The notes: generated by a model not told the origin, from the sequence alone. A stretch of 46,615 nucleotides of DNA from an uncultured Mucilaginibacter sp. (GCF_937859865.1 NZ_CALMAT010000035.1:1-46615); one strand, 5' to 3'; shown: positions 8,137 through 16,790, counted from the first letter of the stretch. Program-made: numbers and translations.

Positions 8137-8832
8137 ATGAAATCAAAATTATTTAACACACTAATCTCTTTTTGTTTTATCAGTTTATTTTTCAGCTATA
8201 ACGCAAATGCACAAGTTGTAGCAGTAAACGGCCCAAGCGATAATAGTTCAACGCCGCCAAGCAGCAGTTCTGCTGTTAGTTCGGTTTTAGCTTCTGGCGG
8301 TGTTATATCGTTAAAAACAGGTTCAACTACTACAACTGCAACAGATGTTAGGTATCAATGGTACAAATTAGACAATACTGGTACAAAACGGTTGGTACAA
8401 GATGGCACAGACAATACGCTAAAAGAAACTACCACAGGTGCCGGTTATTACATTTATCAGTTGGTAATGAGCAACTCTAACCAATGTACATCTGATATTT
8501 CTGATCCTTTTAAAGTATATGTATTGCCTACTTTAAACCCAACTATTGCAGCCAGCAGCGGCACCATTTGCTCTAACGGAACCAGTACTTCTACTTTAAC
8601 TGCTAATGCAGGCAACAGCAACTATTCCTATCTGTATCAATGGACTTTGAACGGAACAAACATCACTGGGGCAACAGCGGCAACTTACACCACGCCAACA
8701 GGCACCAGCGGTAATAACACTTATAGTGTTAAAGTATCATACGTTTTAAATTCCAATTACGGAGGGACAGCAACGCAAGTAATCAACATGATACCTGTTC
8801 CATCCAAACCAGCAATTTCTGTAGGCCAATAA
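8137..8832 (+). CDS. Secreted Ig-like repeat protein
   Basis: 231 residues: a signal peptide (about 1-26, ending ANAQ), a Ser/Thr/Pro-rich linker, then two Ig-like or PKD-like units, each with a YQWYKL or YQWTLNG core and a Cys pair of the QCTSDISDPFKV type. It ends in PSKPAISVGQ with no sorting domain. It looks like the N-terminal half of a Bacteroidota adhesin whose repeats continue in the next gene. No function is assigned. Probably co-transcribed with the next two genes. Confidence 0.7.
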   Translation: MKSKLFNTLISFCFISLFFSYNANAQVVAVNGPSDNSSTPPSSSSAVSSVLASGGVISLKTGSTTTTATDVRYQWYKLDNTGTKRLVQDGTDNTLKETTTGAGYYIYQLVMSNSNQCTSDISDPFKVYVLPTLNPTIAASSGTICSNGTSTSTLTANAGNSNYSYLYQWTLNGTNITGATAATYTTPTGTSGNNTYSVKVSYVLNSNYGGTATQVINMIPVPSKPAISVGQ

Positions 8833-8868
8833 TTTAAGGTGGTAAAAGAAGCACGCAACTTACAAGCT

Positions 8869-10110
8869 ATGAAATTAATCCGATTGCCTTACTTTATTTC
8901 CTCCTTCATTTTCACAATTGTTGTTTTTGTAAACAATTTTGTGGCTGCAGCTACGCCTCCCCCCAGCCAGACGGTAACGATTTGCCAGGGAACTTATGCT
9001 GTTTTAAATGCAACAAGCACTAATGCAGCAGCTTACCAATGGTACAGCAACGGACAGGTTATTGCTGGTGCCACCAGCAAAACTTACTATACCAACAATG
9101 CAGGGAATTATAAAGTAATTGCTTTCAACCAGCAGTCTTGTGCTTCGGATGTTTCTGATGAGATACAAGTTGTAGTACAGTCTTTTTCAAGCTCCATTAC
9201 CTTTAACCCATTACCTAATAAAACAATTGGTGATGCCCCATTTCTGTTAACAGCAGAATCAAAAAAGCCAATAACTTATACAGCTTCTCCGGCGGGTATT
9301 GTCAGTATCGACAACAAAACGAACATGGCTACAATCATTGGTGTAGGCAATGTTATAATCACAGCCACAATTCCAGGAAAAAGTACCTGCGGAAATGATA
9401 TTATGATGCAACAAACGCTTAATGTTATGTCGAAACCACAGTTAAAGCCAACTGAAGTTGCACATGCCCCGGTTGATTTAGCCATTGTTGCTGGTTCTGA
9501 CAGTAAACAAATAATCACGAACCAACCTTTTGAATATACCTTAACTGTTAAAAACCAAAGTAAATCAATAGCAACCCAGGTAAACGTAACTGATACTTTA
9601 CCGGCAGCATTAGATTTTGTGGCCGTAAATAATTCGGTTGATGGTAAAGCTACTTATGACCCCAGCACTCGTTTGCTGACTTGGAAAATGGATCAATTGA
9701 AAGCCAATGCTTACACCGAACTACGTTTCTCTGCCATTGCCACCCGCCACGGTGCCATAAAAAATACGGTAAAAGTAGTATCGGCCGAGCCAGACAGCAA
9801 TCCAAACAACAATACGTCTATAGATTACAAAGATATTTCCGGCATCAATATCCCAAATGTGTTTACACCAAACGGCGATGGCAAAAACGATAATTTTACC
9901 ATTGCTGACCTCGACCAATACCAGGAAAACGAACTGGTTGTGGTTAACCGTTGGGGCGCAAGCGTTTATCAGGCTAAAAACTACAAAAACAACTGGACCG
10001 GCGACAAGCTGGACGAAGGCACCTACTTCTACAGCCTAAAAGTTAAAAACAGCAAAGGTGAGCAGGAAGAATATAAAGGTTATATCACTCTGCTGCGGGC
10101 CACAATTTAA
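8869..10110 (+). CDS. Type IX secretion cargo protein, type B C-terminal domain
   Basis: 413 residues from the ATG at 8869; a GTG at 8839 would add ten residues before the signal peptide and would overlap a one-mismatch 12-mer. In order: a signal peptide, an Ig-like unit ([18 protein letters not shown]), a low-identity beta region, a DUF11 domain ([11 protein letters not shown] to SNPNNNT) and a C-terminal gliding-motility type B sorting domain ([17 protein letters not shown] ... [11 protein letters not shown] ... GTYFYSLKV). It should be moved across the outer membrane by the type IX system. The next gene encodes PorP/SprF, the usual partner of type B cargo. Confidence 0.9.
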   Translation: MKLIRLPYFISSFIFTIVVFVNNFVAAATPPPSQTVTICQGTYAVLNATSTNAAAYQWYSNGQVIAGATSKTYYTNNAGNYKVIAFNQQSCASDVSDEIQVVVQSFSSSITFNPLPNKTIGDAPFLLTAESKKPITYTASPAGIVSIDNKTNMATIIGVGNVIITATIPGKSTCGNDIMMQQTLNVMSKPQLKPTEVAHAPVDLAIVAGSDSKQIITNQPFEYTLTVKNQSKSIATQVNVTDTLPAALDFVAVNNSVDGKATYDPSTRLLTWKMDQLKANAYTELRFSAIATRHGAIKNTVKVVSAEPDSNPNNNTSIDYKDISGINIPNVFTPNGDGKNDNFTIADLDQYQENELVVVNRWGASVYQAKNYKNNWTGDKLDEGTYFYSLKVKNSKGEQEEYKGYITLLRATI

Positions 10111-10162
10111 TTAAACACAACCTCTCTTACAGGCAAAACGTACAATGCTTAAAGCGTAAATT

Positions 10163-11152
10163 ATGAAGGTCAGCAGTTTTAACTCTGTAAAAATTATTGC
10201 AATTATTTTCTTGGTGATTAGCTTTTTTGATGCAAAGGCACAGCAAAACGCACAATTTAGCCAGTATATATTTAACGGTTTGTACATCAATCCGGCCGCT
10301 GCCGGTGCCAAAGAAGATTTTTACCTGCACAGCTTTTACCGCTCGCAATGGACAGGCGTTACCGGCGCACCACAAAGCCTGAGTATCGCTGCAGATGGAA
10401 CGGTAAACGACGAAAAAGTAGGTTTGGGCCTGCTGCTGGCAAACGATAAATTAGGCGCCCAAAGCAGCCTGGCCGCTTATGCCAATTATGCTTACCGCTT
10501 GCAAATGGGCGACCGCGGCACCAATCATTTGGCGCTTGGCTTGGGCGTTGGTTTTGTGCAATCGGCTATTAACGGTTCTATGTTGAATGCCGGGCAAAGC
10601 GGAGACAACGTAGTGCCGGTAGGAACCCAAAGCACCCTTTTGCCTGATGCCCGCGCCGGTGTTTTATATACCAGCGATAGCTTTTTTGCCGGTTTTTCTG
10701 CCGATAATTTGGTGGCAAAATACCTTAACCGTGATAAAAGTTTAAACGTTCCCGTTCCGCAGCCACACTTTTATTTAACTGCCGGCACTTTGTTTTACCT
10801 AAACGATGAGGCCAAAATCAAACCCTCGTTTTTGTTGAAAAATGCAAGCGGTTCGGCCACAAGTTTAGATTTGAACACCTTTTTGATTTTAGGCGACAAA
10901 TTTTGGATTGGCGGAACCTACCGCAGCAATTTAAAATTGCTTTCAAATTCGTACAACAACAGTTTTCAAACTGCAAACGCGGTAGTTGCACAAGTTGAGT
11001 TTTTTGCCACCAGCAAATTGCGCATTGGCTACGCTTTTGATTATTCCATGTCCGCCTTTAGCGGTTTTGGCAACGGCTCGCACGAATTATCTTTGGGCAT
11101 TTACCTCAGCAAAAAAGCCACACAAAACTTTGCAACCAGCAGCTATTTTTAG
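10163..11152 (+). CDS. PorP/SprF family type IX secretion outer-membrane protein
   Basis: 329 residues with a signal peptide ending DAKAQQ and the family opening QNAQFSQYIFNGLYINPAAAGA, then FYRSQWTGVTGAPQS and a barrel-like series of beta strands. PorP/SprF proteins help deliver or anchor type B cargo at the outer membrane, and each copy usually sits beside its own cargo gene, as here. It starts 52 bp after the cargo stop. Clearly part of the same unit. Confidence 0.92.
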   Translation: MKVSSFNSVKIIAIIFLVISFFDAKAQQNAQFSQYIFNGLYINPAAAGAKEDFYLHSFYRSQWTGVTGAPQSLSIAADGTVNDEKVGLGLLLANDKLGAQSSLAAYANYAYRLQMGDRGTNHLALGLGVGFVQSAINGSMLNAGQSGDNVVPVGTQSTLLPDARAGVLYTSDSFFAGFSADNLVAKYLNRDKSLNVPVPQPHFYLTAGTLFYLNDEAKIKPSFLLKNASGSATSLDLNTFLILGDKFWIGGTYRSNLKLLSNSYNNSFQTANAVVAQVEFFATSKLRIGYAFDYSMSAFSGFGNGSHELSLGIYLSKKATQNFATSSYF

Positions 11153-11156
11153 GCGA

Positions 11157-11168
11157 TAAAAGAAGCAT
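11157..11168 (-). repeat. Iterated 12-mer, exact copy
   Basis: Begins 5 bp after the PorP/SprF stop and can pair with the + copy at 11222 of the adjacent element. Confidence 0.9.
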
Positions 11169-11187
11169 TGGGTTTTATGAAAGTTAT

Positions 11188-11352
11188 AGAGCTTGTTTAA
11201 ATTTTGTTAAACTTATTTGCCATGCTTCTTTTACCACATAAAATTCATTGTCTTTTTGTGGTTTTTGTACCCTTAAAATATTCGGGCACACCAAATTTAT
11301 AGGCATAAAAGAAGCATTGTAAAATTTTATGATATAAATTTAAACAGCCTCT
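11188..11352. repeat. Symmetric nested-palindrome element, copy B
   Basis: 165 bp. Ends are AGAGCTTGTTTAAATTT and the inverted AAATTTAAACAGCCTCT. Inner 12-mers at 11222-11233 (+) and 11306-11317 (-) enclose 96 bp, each 34-35 bp from its end. Same plan as copies A, C and D with different spacer sequence. Confidence 0.8.
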
Positions 11353-11389
11353 TAATCTACAATTATTTTAGTAAAAGATAATGATGTAA

Positions 11390-11404
11390 GTTTGTAGTAC
11401 AAAC
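11390..11404. promoter_or_regulatory. Palindromic operator overlapping a -7-like box
   Basis: GTTTGTA-G-TACAAAC is a perfect dyad, and TAAGTTTG (11387-11394) fits the Bacteroidota -7 consensus TAnnTTTG. It ends 10 nt before the next ATG. Probably a regulated promoter; the binding protein is unknown. Confidence 0.5.
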
Positions 11405-11414
11405 TTTTGATCCT

Positions 11415-11642
11415 ATGGAAACCGCTTTTGTATTAATGGACGAGCTTAAAGTATTGTATCCGGATGAATGGCTATTACTTGGAAACCCGGAAATGCGAAA
11501 CACAACCATTTTGGGTGGAACGTTACTTTATCACAGCAAAGACAAAAAAGAGGTTTGCTACATTGGGCGCGATAAAACAAATGATTTTTCAAAAGTTACA
11601 ATTGCATATGCCGGTAATTTAAAACAGGCAAGAAAATTATAA
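11415..11642 (+). CDS. Small hypothetical protein paired with a retropepsin-like fragment
   Basis: 75 residues with no signal peptide. The sequence contains YPDEWLLLGNPEM, then GGTLLYHSKDKKEVCYIGRD and a basic tail. I do not recognise a named family. Similar small proteins, as I recall, lie directly before retropepsin-like genes in Bacteroidota, and here the next frame encodes the C-terminal part of such a protein. Its promoter region carries a perfect palindrome, so the pair is probably tightly controlled. A toxin-antitoxin role is possible but unproven. Confidence 0.6.
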   Translation: METAFVLMDELKVLYPDEWLLLGNPEMRNTTILGGTLLYHSKDKKEVCYIGRDKTNDFSKVTIAYAGNLKQARKL

Positions 11643-11830
11643 TTGTTAAAATATATGAAATTGAAGCCTTAAAATGTTTGCGCATTAACAAAACAAATTT
11701 TGATGTTCAGGTTTACGATTTTTTAACTCATGGTATTTTATCTGATTATGATGGCGTAATTGGATTAGATTTTTTGCAAAATAATAAAGTTTGTATAGAT
11801 TTTAACAACAGTGAGATTCTGGTTGATTAA
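11618..11830 (+). pseudogene. Retropepsin-like fragment without a standard start codon
   Basis: An open frame overlaps the end of the preceding gene and runs to the TAA at 11828. It encodes IYEIEALKCLRINKTNF, then a typical C-terminal retropepsin-like end, DYDGVIGLDFLQNNKVCIDF. No ATG or GTG occurs in frame before the conserved part, and the DTGA catalytic segment is missing. It may start at an unusual codon such as ATT at 11642, as a short protein of about 62 residues coupled to the upstream gene, or be a decayed remnant. Confidence 0.45.
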
Positions 11831-11960
11831 TAACATTTAAGATCTTTTGCTCTATCATCGCCATACTTCTTTTACCGTAACAAATATTTGACTTTACTTT
11901 TCTTTCGATAGCAAACTATAACCTGCTTAATCTTGTTGGTATTTCAACACAAATATTGTT

Positions 11961-12818
11961 ATGCCCGGATCAGCCGTTACGCCACTTACCATAATTAAGG
12001 TTGATAAAAACAGTATTATCAACACCGAAGATTTTTTAGCTGCCGAAGAACCTTTAGAAATCCGCCTGGGTTACGGTACTTCTTCCCACAGAACGCAAAA
12101 AAGTATTTCGGTAACGATGCGTACACCGGGAAGTGATTTTGAATTGGCCATCGGTTTTTTGTTTACCGAAGGCATCATCGAAAACGCGGCACAAATCAGT
12201 TCCATCAAACATTGCAACGGTTTGCACGAAAACGTGGTCAAGGTTGAATTGTTGGAAGGCTTAGACTTGGACATGAGCAAACTGGAACGTAATTTTTACA
12301 CCACTTCCAGTTGCGGTGTTTGCGGGAAATCATCAATTGATGCGGTAAAAACAGTATGCCGTTTGCCAGAATTTGAATCCAAAGAAATTCGGTTTTCATC
12401 TGAAATTATTTATCAGTTGCCCGATCTGCTTCGTCAAAACCAAACGATATTTGGCAGTACCGGCGGCTTGCACGGTTGCGCTTTGTTTAATGCAGACGGA
12501 AAATTACTATTGGCCCGGGAAGATGTTGGCCGACACAATGCTTTGGATAAATTGATCGGGGCAACTTTGCAGCAAAACCTGTTTCCATTAAACCAATATT
12601 TGTTGCTATTGAGCGGAAGGGCAAGTTTTGAGCTGATCCAAAAAGCATATATGGCCGGCATCAAAGTTGTTGCGGCTGTTGGCGCGCCATCCGGTTTGGC
12701 GGTGCAAATGGCAGCCGATGCGGGTATTACGCTAATTGGTTTTTTAAGAGGGGCAAGGTTTAACATTTACTGCGGTGCAGAAAGGGTAGTTTTAAATAAA
12801 GTTGACGCGTTTGTTTGA
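11961..12818 (+). CDS. fdhD: FdhD, sulfur carrier for formate dehydrogenase maturation
   Basis: 285 residues, normal for the family. It contains EEPLEIRLGY, GSDFELAIGFLFTEGI, the sulfur-transfer cysteines C118 and C121 in SCGVCGKSS, LAREDVGRHNALDKLIG and the SGRASFELIQK / GAPSGLAVQMA nucleotide-binding region. FdhD takes sulfur from IscS and passes it to the bis-MGD molybdenum cofactor of formate dehydrogenase-type enzymes. The target enzyme is very likely the oxidoreductase 0.5 kb downstream. Confidence 0.95.
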   Translation: MPGSAVTPLTIIKVDKNSIINTEDFLAAEEPLEIRLGYGTSSHRTQKSISVTMRTPGSDFELAIGFLFTEGIIENAAQISSIKHCNGLHENVVKVELLEGLDLDMSKLERNFYTTSSCGVCGKSSIDAVKTVCRLPEFESKEIRFSSEIIYQLPDLLRQNQTIFGSTGGLHGCALFNADGKLLLAREDVGRHNALDKLIGATLQQNLFPLNQYLLLLSGRASFELIQKAYMAGIKVVAAVGAPSGLAVQMAADAGITLIGFLRGARFNIYCGAERVVLNKVDAFV

Positions 12819-12938
12819 TGTTGTTATTTCGATCTGAAGAAAGGATTCTTCTAGCAGCAAAAAATTTAACGCTTTGAAGAAAAGCTCTCCCTTTAATTGA
12901 AATGACAGAAAAGTTCAATCTAAAAATATAGTATAAAA
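12819..12938. other. Possible remnant of a palindromic repeat
   Basis: The spacer shows GTTATTTCGATCTGAAG on the left and TTGAAATGACAGAAA on the right, resembling the worn ends of the TGTCATTTCGA-type palindromic repeats found in many Bacteroidota genomes. Weak similarity only. Confidence 0.3.
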
Positions 12939-13310
12939 ATGAAAATACGGATCAAAGGTAACTCCGTTCGTTACCGGCTTTCTAAAACAGAGTTGGATTT
13001 GTTTGCCAAAGAAGGTTATGTAGAAGATCAAACCGCGTTTCCAAATGGAACGTTTTGTTATGCCATCCAAAAATTGTTTGACGGCAAAAACCTCGATGCT
13101 TCTTTTACCGGCAATAAATTGACCATGTTTGTTCCGCATGATATCATGACCGAATGGACGGAAACCGATAAAGTTGGCTTCGATTATAATTTGTCTGTTG
13201 GCGATAACAAAACGCTTTTTTTACTTATAGAAAAAGATTTTAAATGTATAGATGGAGTGGAGACTGAAGATCAATCTGACTATTTTGACCATCCAACCAA
13301 AACCTGTTAA
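12939..13310 (+). CDS. DUF7009-like protein of the formate dehydrogenase cluster
   Basis: 123 residues, cytosolic, opening MKIRIKGNSVRYRLSKTELD, with FPNGTFCYAIQKL in the middle and CIDGVETEDQSDYFDHP near the end. I match it to a small family found beside fdh-like genes in Bacteroidota (DUF7009, from memory). It has no enzyme motif. It begins 120 bp after fdhD and ends 2 bp before the oxidoreductase start, which suggests translational coupling and an accessory role. An exact copy of the iterated 12-mer lies in the gene and reads DASFTG. Confidence 0.65.
   Translation: MKIRIKGNSVRYRLSKTELDLFAKEGYVEDQTAFPNGTFCYAIQKLFDGKNLDASFTGNKLTMFVPHDIMTEWTETDKVGFDYNLSVGDNKTLFLLIEKDFKCIDGVETEDQSDYFDHPTKTC
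13096..13107 (+). repeat. Iterated 12-mer inside the DUF7009-like gene
   Basis: Exact copy read as Asp-Ala-Ser-Phe-Thr in frame; the AT-rich extension (CCGGCAATAAATTG) follows. Confidence 0.9.
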
Positions 13311-13312
13311 TT

Positions 13313-15649
13313 ATGAAAAAAGAAATGGGGCAACCTGCTGCCGAAAACCCGGAAAAATTTGCAGGTTTAAAATTAGGCGAACCTTATAAAGTTGCAGCCG
13401 GCATCAAGGCCGTAGTGGTATCCGGAGAACATGTTTTCGGGCAGGTGCCTTTTGCCCGCGGAATGAAAGCTTTGTTTACTTTGAACCAAAAATTAGGCTA
13501 TGATTGCCCAAGCTGCGCCTGGCCCGATCCGGATGATGACCGTTCGCCCATTGCCGAATATTGCGAAAATGGTGCAAAAGCGGTTGCCGATGAAGCGATG
13601 TCAAAAAGCATCAAGCCGGCTTTTTTTGCAGAGAACGCGGTAGCAGACATAGCGAAATGGGACGATTACCACATCAACAAAAGTGGCCGCATTGCCCAAC
13701 CAATGTATTTGCCCGAAGGCGGAACGCATTACGAACCAATAACTTGGGAAAGCGCTTTCGCGAAACTTGCTTTGCACCTTAATAAATTGGAAAGCCCAAA
13801 CGAAGCTGTTTTTTATACTTCGGGCCGTACCAGCAACGAGGCGGCTTACGTTTATCAATTGTTCACCAAAGAATACGGCACCAATAATTTGCCCGATTGT
13901 TCCAATATGTGCCACGAATCTACCAGTTTTGCTTTGGCGCAAACTTTGGGCATCGGCAAAGGCTCGGTAAAACTGCACGATTTTTACGAAGCAGAAGTGA
14001 TTGTTATTCTCGGCCAAAACCCTGGCACCAATCATCCGCGGATGCTGACGGCGTTGCAAAAAGGCAAGGCAAACGGCGCAAAAATCATTTCTGTTAACCC
14101 GCTGCACGAAACCGGTTTGCTGGGTTTTAACAATCCGCAAAAAGTAAAAGGCGTTTTGGGTGTCGGCTCAAAACTAACAGATATTTTTCTACAAGTTAAA
14201 ATCAACGGCGATTTAGCTTTGGTGAAGGCTATCAATAGATTGTTGCTGGAAGAAGAAGAGGCGCATCCGGGAACTGTTTTTGACCATGATTTTATCCGCG
14301 ACCATACAGCCGGTTATTTGGATTTTATCTCCGAAGCAAAAAAATACGAATTAGATTTTCTGTCTGAAGCCTGCGGCGTTCCGTTGGATGAAATTAAAGA
14401 AGCGGCCAACCTGTTGAAGCATAAAAGCAAGATTATTGTTTGCTGGGCGATGGGTATCACACAGCATAAAAACGCGGTTGACACGATCAACGAGCTGGTT
14501 AATCTTTTGCTCATTAAAGGAAGCATTGGCAAACCCGGTGCAGGCACTTGTCCGGTCCGTGGCCATAGCAACGTACAAGGCGATCGTACGGTTGGCATTT
14601 TTGATAAACCACACGAAGCTTTGCTGGATCAGATCAAAAAAGTTTATGGTTTTGAACCGCCGCGTGAACATGGTTATGATGTGGTAAAATCCATCCAAGC
14701 CATGCACGAAGGCAAAGCAAAAGTGTTTTTTGCGATGGGCGGCAACTTTCTGTCGGCTACGCCTGATACTACTTTTACGGCCGAAGCTTTGCGCAAATGT
14801 AACCTCACCGTTCATGTTTCTACCAAACTCAACCGCAGCCATTTGGTACATGGCAAAGAAGCTTTGATTTTGCCTTGTTTGGGAAGGACGGATTTGGATA
14901 TCCACGACGGCATTACCCAATTTGTTTCCTGCGAAAACTCGACCGGTGTGGTGCAAATGTCGAAAGGTGTTTTAAAACCAGTTTCTGATGATTTGCTGAG
15001 CGAACCTGTGATTGTTTGCCGCATGGCGAAAGCAACATTGGGTAGCCGTTCTAAAATTAACTGGGACAAGTTTGAAAAAAACTACGATTACATCCGCGAC
15101 GACATCGAAAAAGTGGTGAACGGTTTTGAAGACTACAACAAACGTGTACGCCAAAAAGGCGGCTTTTATTTACCCAACGGCACACGTATCCGAGAATGGG
15201 ACACTAAAAACAGCAAAGCCAATTTCGCCGTAAGCGAGTTGGTAGTTCAAAAATTGGAAGAAGGTGAATTAATGATGATGACCATCCGCAGCCACGACCA
15301 GTTTAATACAACCATTTACGGTTTGGATGACCGCTACCGTGGTGTTTACAACGAGCGGCGCGTTATTTTTATGAACCCTGCGGATATTTTGCGTTATGGT
15401 TTTGAGATTGGCGAAGTGATTGATTTGTACAACCACCACGATGGCCGCGAGCGTGTTGCCCGTGGTTTTATCATTGTGGCTTATGATATTCCGCAGCGTT
15501 GCGTAGCTACTTATTATCCCGAAACCAATGTTTTAGTGCCGCTTAGTTGTGTGGCCGATAAAAGTAACCAGCCTTCGTCAAAGTCTGTTGCGGTGAAATT
15601 GAGAAAGAGTTCGTTGTTTGAAGAACCGATTGCTTTTAAGGTGCTATGA
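13313..15649 (+). CDS. YdeP/FdhF-type molybdopterin oxidoreductase
   Basis: 778 residues. An N-terminal iron-sulfur-like segment (C65, C68, C84 in YDCPSCAWPDPDDD ... EYC) is followed by the molybdopterin oxidoreductase core (TSGRTSNEAAYVYQLF, NMCHES, ILGQNPGTNHPRM, GTCPVRGHSNVQGDRTVG) and a molydopterin dinucleotide-binding C-terminal domain (RSHDQFNTTIYGLDDRYRG). Length and motifs match the YdeP branch of formate dehydrogenase alpha-like proteins; formate as substrate is not proven in that branch. No typical electron-transfer subunit genes lie nearby. The neighbour fdhD supports a cofactor sulfuration requirement. No 12-mer occurs in this gene. Confidence 0.9.
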   Translation: MKKEMGQPAAENPEKFAGLKLGEPYKVAAGIKAVVVSGEHVFGQVPFARGMKALFTLNQKLGYDCPSCAWPDPDDDRSPIAEYCENGAKAVADEAMSKSIKPAFFAENAVADIAKWDDYHINKSGRIAQPMYLPEGGTHYEPITWESAFAKLALHLNKLESPNEAVFYTSGRTSNEAAYVYQLFTKEYGTNNLPDCSNMCHESTSFALAQTLGIGKGSVKLHDFYEAEVIVILGQNPGTNHPRMLTALQKGKANGAKIISVNPLHETGLLGFNNPQKVKGVLGVGSKLTDIFLQVKINGDLALVKAINRLLLEEEEAHPGTVFDHDFIRDHTAGYLDFISEAKKYELDFLSEACGVPLDEIKEAANLLKHKSKIIVCWAMGITQHKNAVDTINELVNLLLIKGSIGKPGAGTCPVRGHSNVQGDRTVGIFDKPHEALLDQIKKVYGFEPPREHGYDVVKSIQAMHEGKAKVFFAMGGNFLSATPDTTFTAEALRKCNLTVHVSTKLNRSHLVHGKEALILPCLGRTDLDIHDGITQFVSCENSTGVVQMSKGVLKPVSDDLLSEPVIVCRMAKATLGSRSKINWDKFEKNYDYIRDDIEKVVNGFEDYNKRVRQKGGFYLPNGTRIREWDTKNSKANFAVSELVVQKLEEGELMMMTIRSHDQFNTTIYGLDDRYRGVYNERRVIFMNPADILRYGFEIGEVIDLYNHHDGRERVARGFIIVAYDIPQRCVATYYPETNVLVPLSCVADKSNQPSSKSVAVKLRKSSLFEEPIAFKVL

Positions 15650-15673
15650 AGTTTAATCCTTTTGTTGGTTTGA

Positions 15674-15843
15674 TTTTTTGGCTAAAGCCAATTGTTGCTT
15701 CTCTTTATCCACGGCCTGAAGGTCGTGGCAATTAAACCCCATTAAAATCGGCAAAATGAAAAACTATTAACTATCTATTTATTCATTGCCACGGCCTTTA
15801 GGCCGCGGATTTCGAAGCCTGTCTGTGGCTTTAGCCAAAAATT
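15674..15843. repeat. REP-like inverted-repeat element
   Basis: Outer inverted copies TTGGCTAAAGCCA (15678-15690) and TGGCTTTAGCCAA (15826-15838) flank two GC-rich palindromes, CCACGGCCTGAAGGTCGTGG (15709-15728) and CCACGGCCTTTAGGCCGCGG (15789-15808). It is non-coding and much richer in GC than nearby spacers. The pattern is that of REP/BIME-type elements mobilised by a REP-associated tyrosine transposase; none is encoded here. Confidence 0.75.
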
Positions 15844-15886
15844 TTTAAATATAATAGGCAAGGAGCCGACACCAATTTTTACCCGA

Positions 15887-15898
15887 TAAAAGAAGCAT
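15887..15898 (-). repeat. Iterated 12-mer, exact copy with full 29-bp extension
   Basis: Its last base is part of the acetyltransferase stop codon. The extension to about 15870 reads CACCAATTTTTACCC before the core. Confidence 0.9.
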
Positions 15899-16323
15899 TA
15901 GGATTGAAGCACCATTTTGTAATGCCTGATGCCGGCTTCTTCAAATTCATCGCCTAATTTCTCGAAAGCAAATTTCTCATATAAACCAACTGCTTGGATT
16001 TGCGCATGTAAATACACACAATTCGCATTTGCAGGTAAATCGGCCAAAACAGCTTTAACCAAAGCCTGGCCAACACCAAAACCCCGAAACTTTTTCAAAA
16101 CAGCAAAACGTTCCAACTTGTAACCATTTGCCGTTTTTCGCCAGCGTGCGGCACCTGCCGGTTCGCCGTTTACTTTTGCCAAAAAATGGTTGGATTCATC
16201 CTCATATTCCCATTCTAACTCCGGCGGGCAATTTTGTTCGTACACAAAAACTTCTTTGCGTATGGCAAAAACTTTTTCGAGTTCCTGTTGAGCGGTTACT
16301 TTTTTTACATCAATAATGTTCAT
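15898..16323 (-). CDS. GNAT family N-acetyltransferase
   Basis: 141 residues with a single GNAT fold: IRKEVFVYEQNCPPELEWEYEDES, then GEPAGAARWR, the acetyl-CoA loop FRGFGVGQALVKAVL (motif A, about 79-93) and a C-terminal YEKFAFEKLGDEFEEAGIRHYKM. This resembles the ElaA/YjcF branch. Substrate unknown. The start overlaps the stop of the upstream iron permease-like gene by 4 bp (ATGA), so the two are translated together. Confidence 0.88.
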   Translation of the reverse strand: MNIIDVKKVTAQQELEKVFAIRKEVFVYEQNCPPELEWEYEDESNHFLAKVNGEPAGAARWRKTANGYKLERFAVLKKFRGFGVGQALVKAVLADLPANANCVYLHAQIQAVGLYEKFAFEKLGDEFEEAGIRHYKMVLQS

Positions 16324-16790
16324 TCTATTCCTTTCGTAATGCTTTCTTTACGCATTTTAATTTTGCTCAAATGATTTTTCTTGGCTGCATCAATTGAATG
16401 CGAACTGTGTATATCGTTTTCTTTTTTGGCAAGTTCTGTTAATTCACAATAAAACTCGTGCAGTTTATCCAGTTCTTTTTCCGACAAGTCTTCTACACTC
16501 ACCATTCTGTTGCTGGCAAATTTGTTTGCAGCAATCAACTCGTTCAATTTTAAATGTAAAGCTTTTGAATCCTTGTTTTGCGATTTCTGGATCAAAAAAA
16601 CCATCAAAAAAGTAATAATTGTGGTTCCGGTGTTGATGATTAATTGCCAGGTTTCAGAATATTTAAACACTGGGCCGGTTATTCCCCAAGCTAAAATAAT
16701 TACAAATGCAACAATAAAAGCTGTTGCACTTCCAGTAGCTTTAGTTGCCCAATTGGCAAATCGCTCAAATAAATTACTATTTTGTGCCAT
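16320..16790 (-). CDS. Low-affinity iron permease family protein
   Basis: 156 residues. Opens with FERFANWATKATGS, followed by two transmembrane helices (AFIVAFVIILAWGITGP and LIINTGTTIITFLMVFLIQ), the NKDSKALHLKLNELI signature and a charged cytosolic tail. This matches the low-affinity iron permease family (PF04120). Direct iron transport by bacterial members is not well shown, so the name is by family only. First gene of a two-gene unit with the acetyltransferase. Confidence 0.85.
   Translation of the reverse strand: MAQNSNLFERFANWATKATGSATAFIVAFVIILAWGITGPVFKYSETWQLIINTGTTIITFLMVFLIQKSQNKDSKALHLKLNELIAANKFASNRMVSVEDLSEKELDKLHEFYCELTELAKKENDIHSSHSIDAAKKNHLSKIKMRKESITKGIE

Noticed and set aside
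8839-8868. GTG start for the type IX cargo protein
   Set aside because: It would put ten polar residues before the signal peptide and run through a near-copy of the repeat; the ATG at 8869 is better.
11901-11922. A second ModE box before fdhD (CGATAG and CTATAAC)
   Set aside because: The half-sites are only 4 nt apart and imperfect; the spacing does not fit the 12-nt gap of ModE operators.
14351-14956. 201-codon antisense frame inside the molybdopterin oxidoreductase gene
   Set aside because: A shadow of a conserved coding region with no start context or domain of its own.
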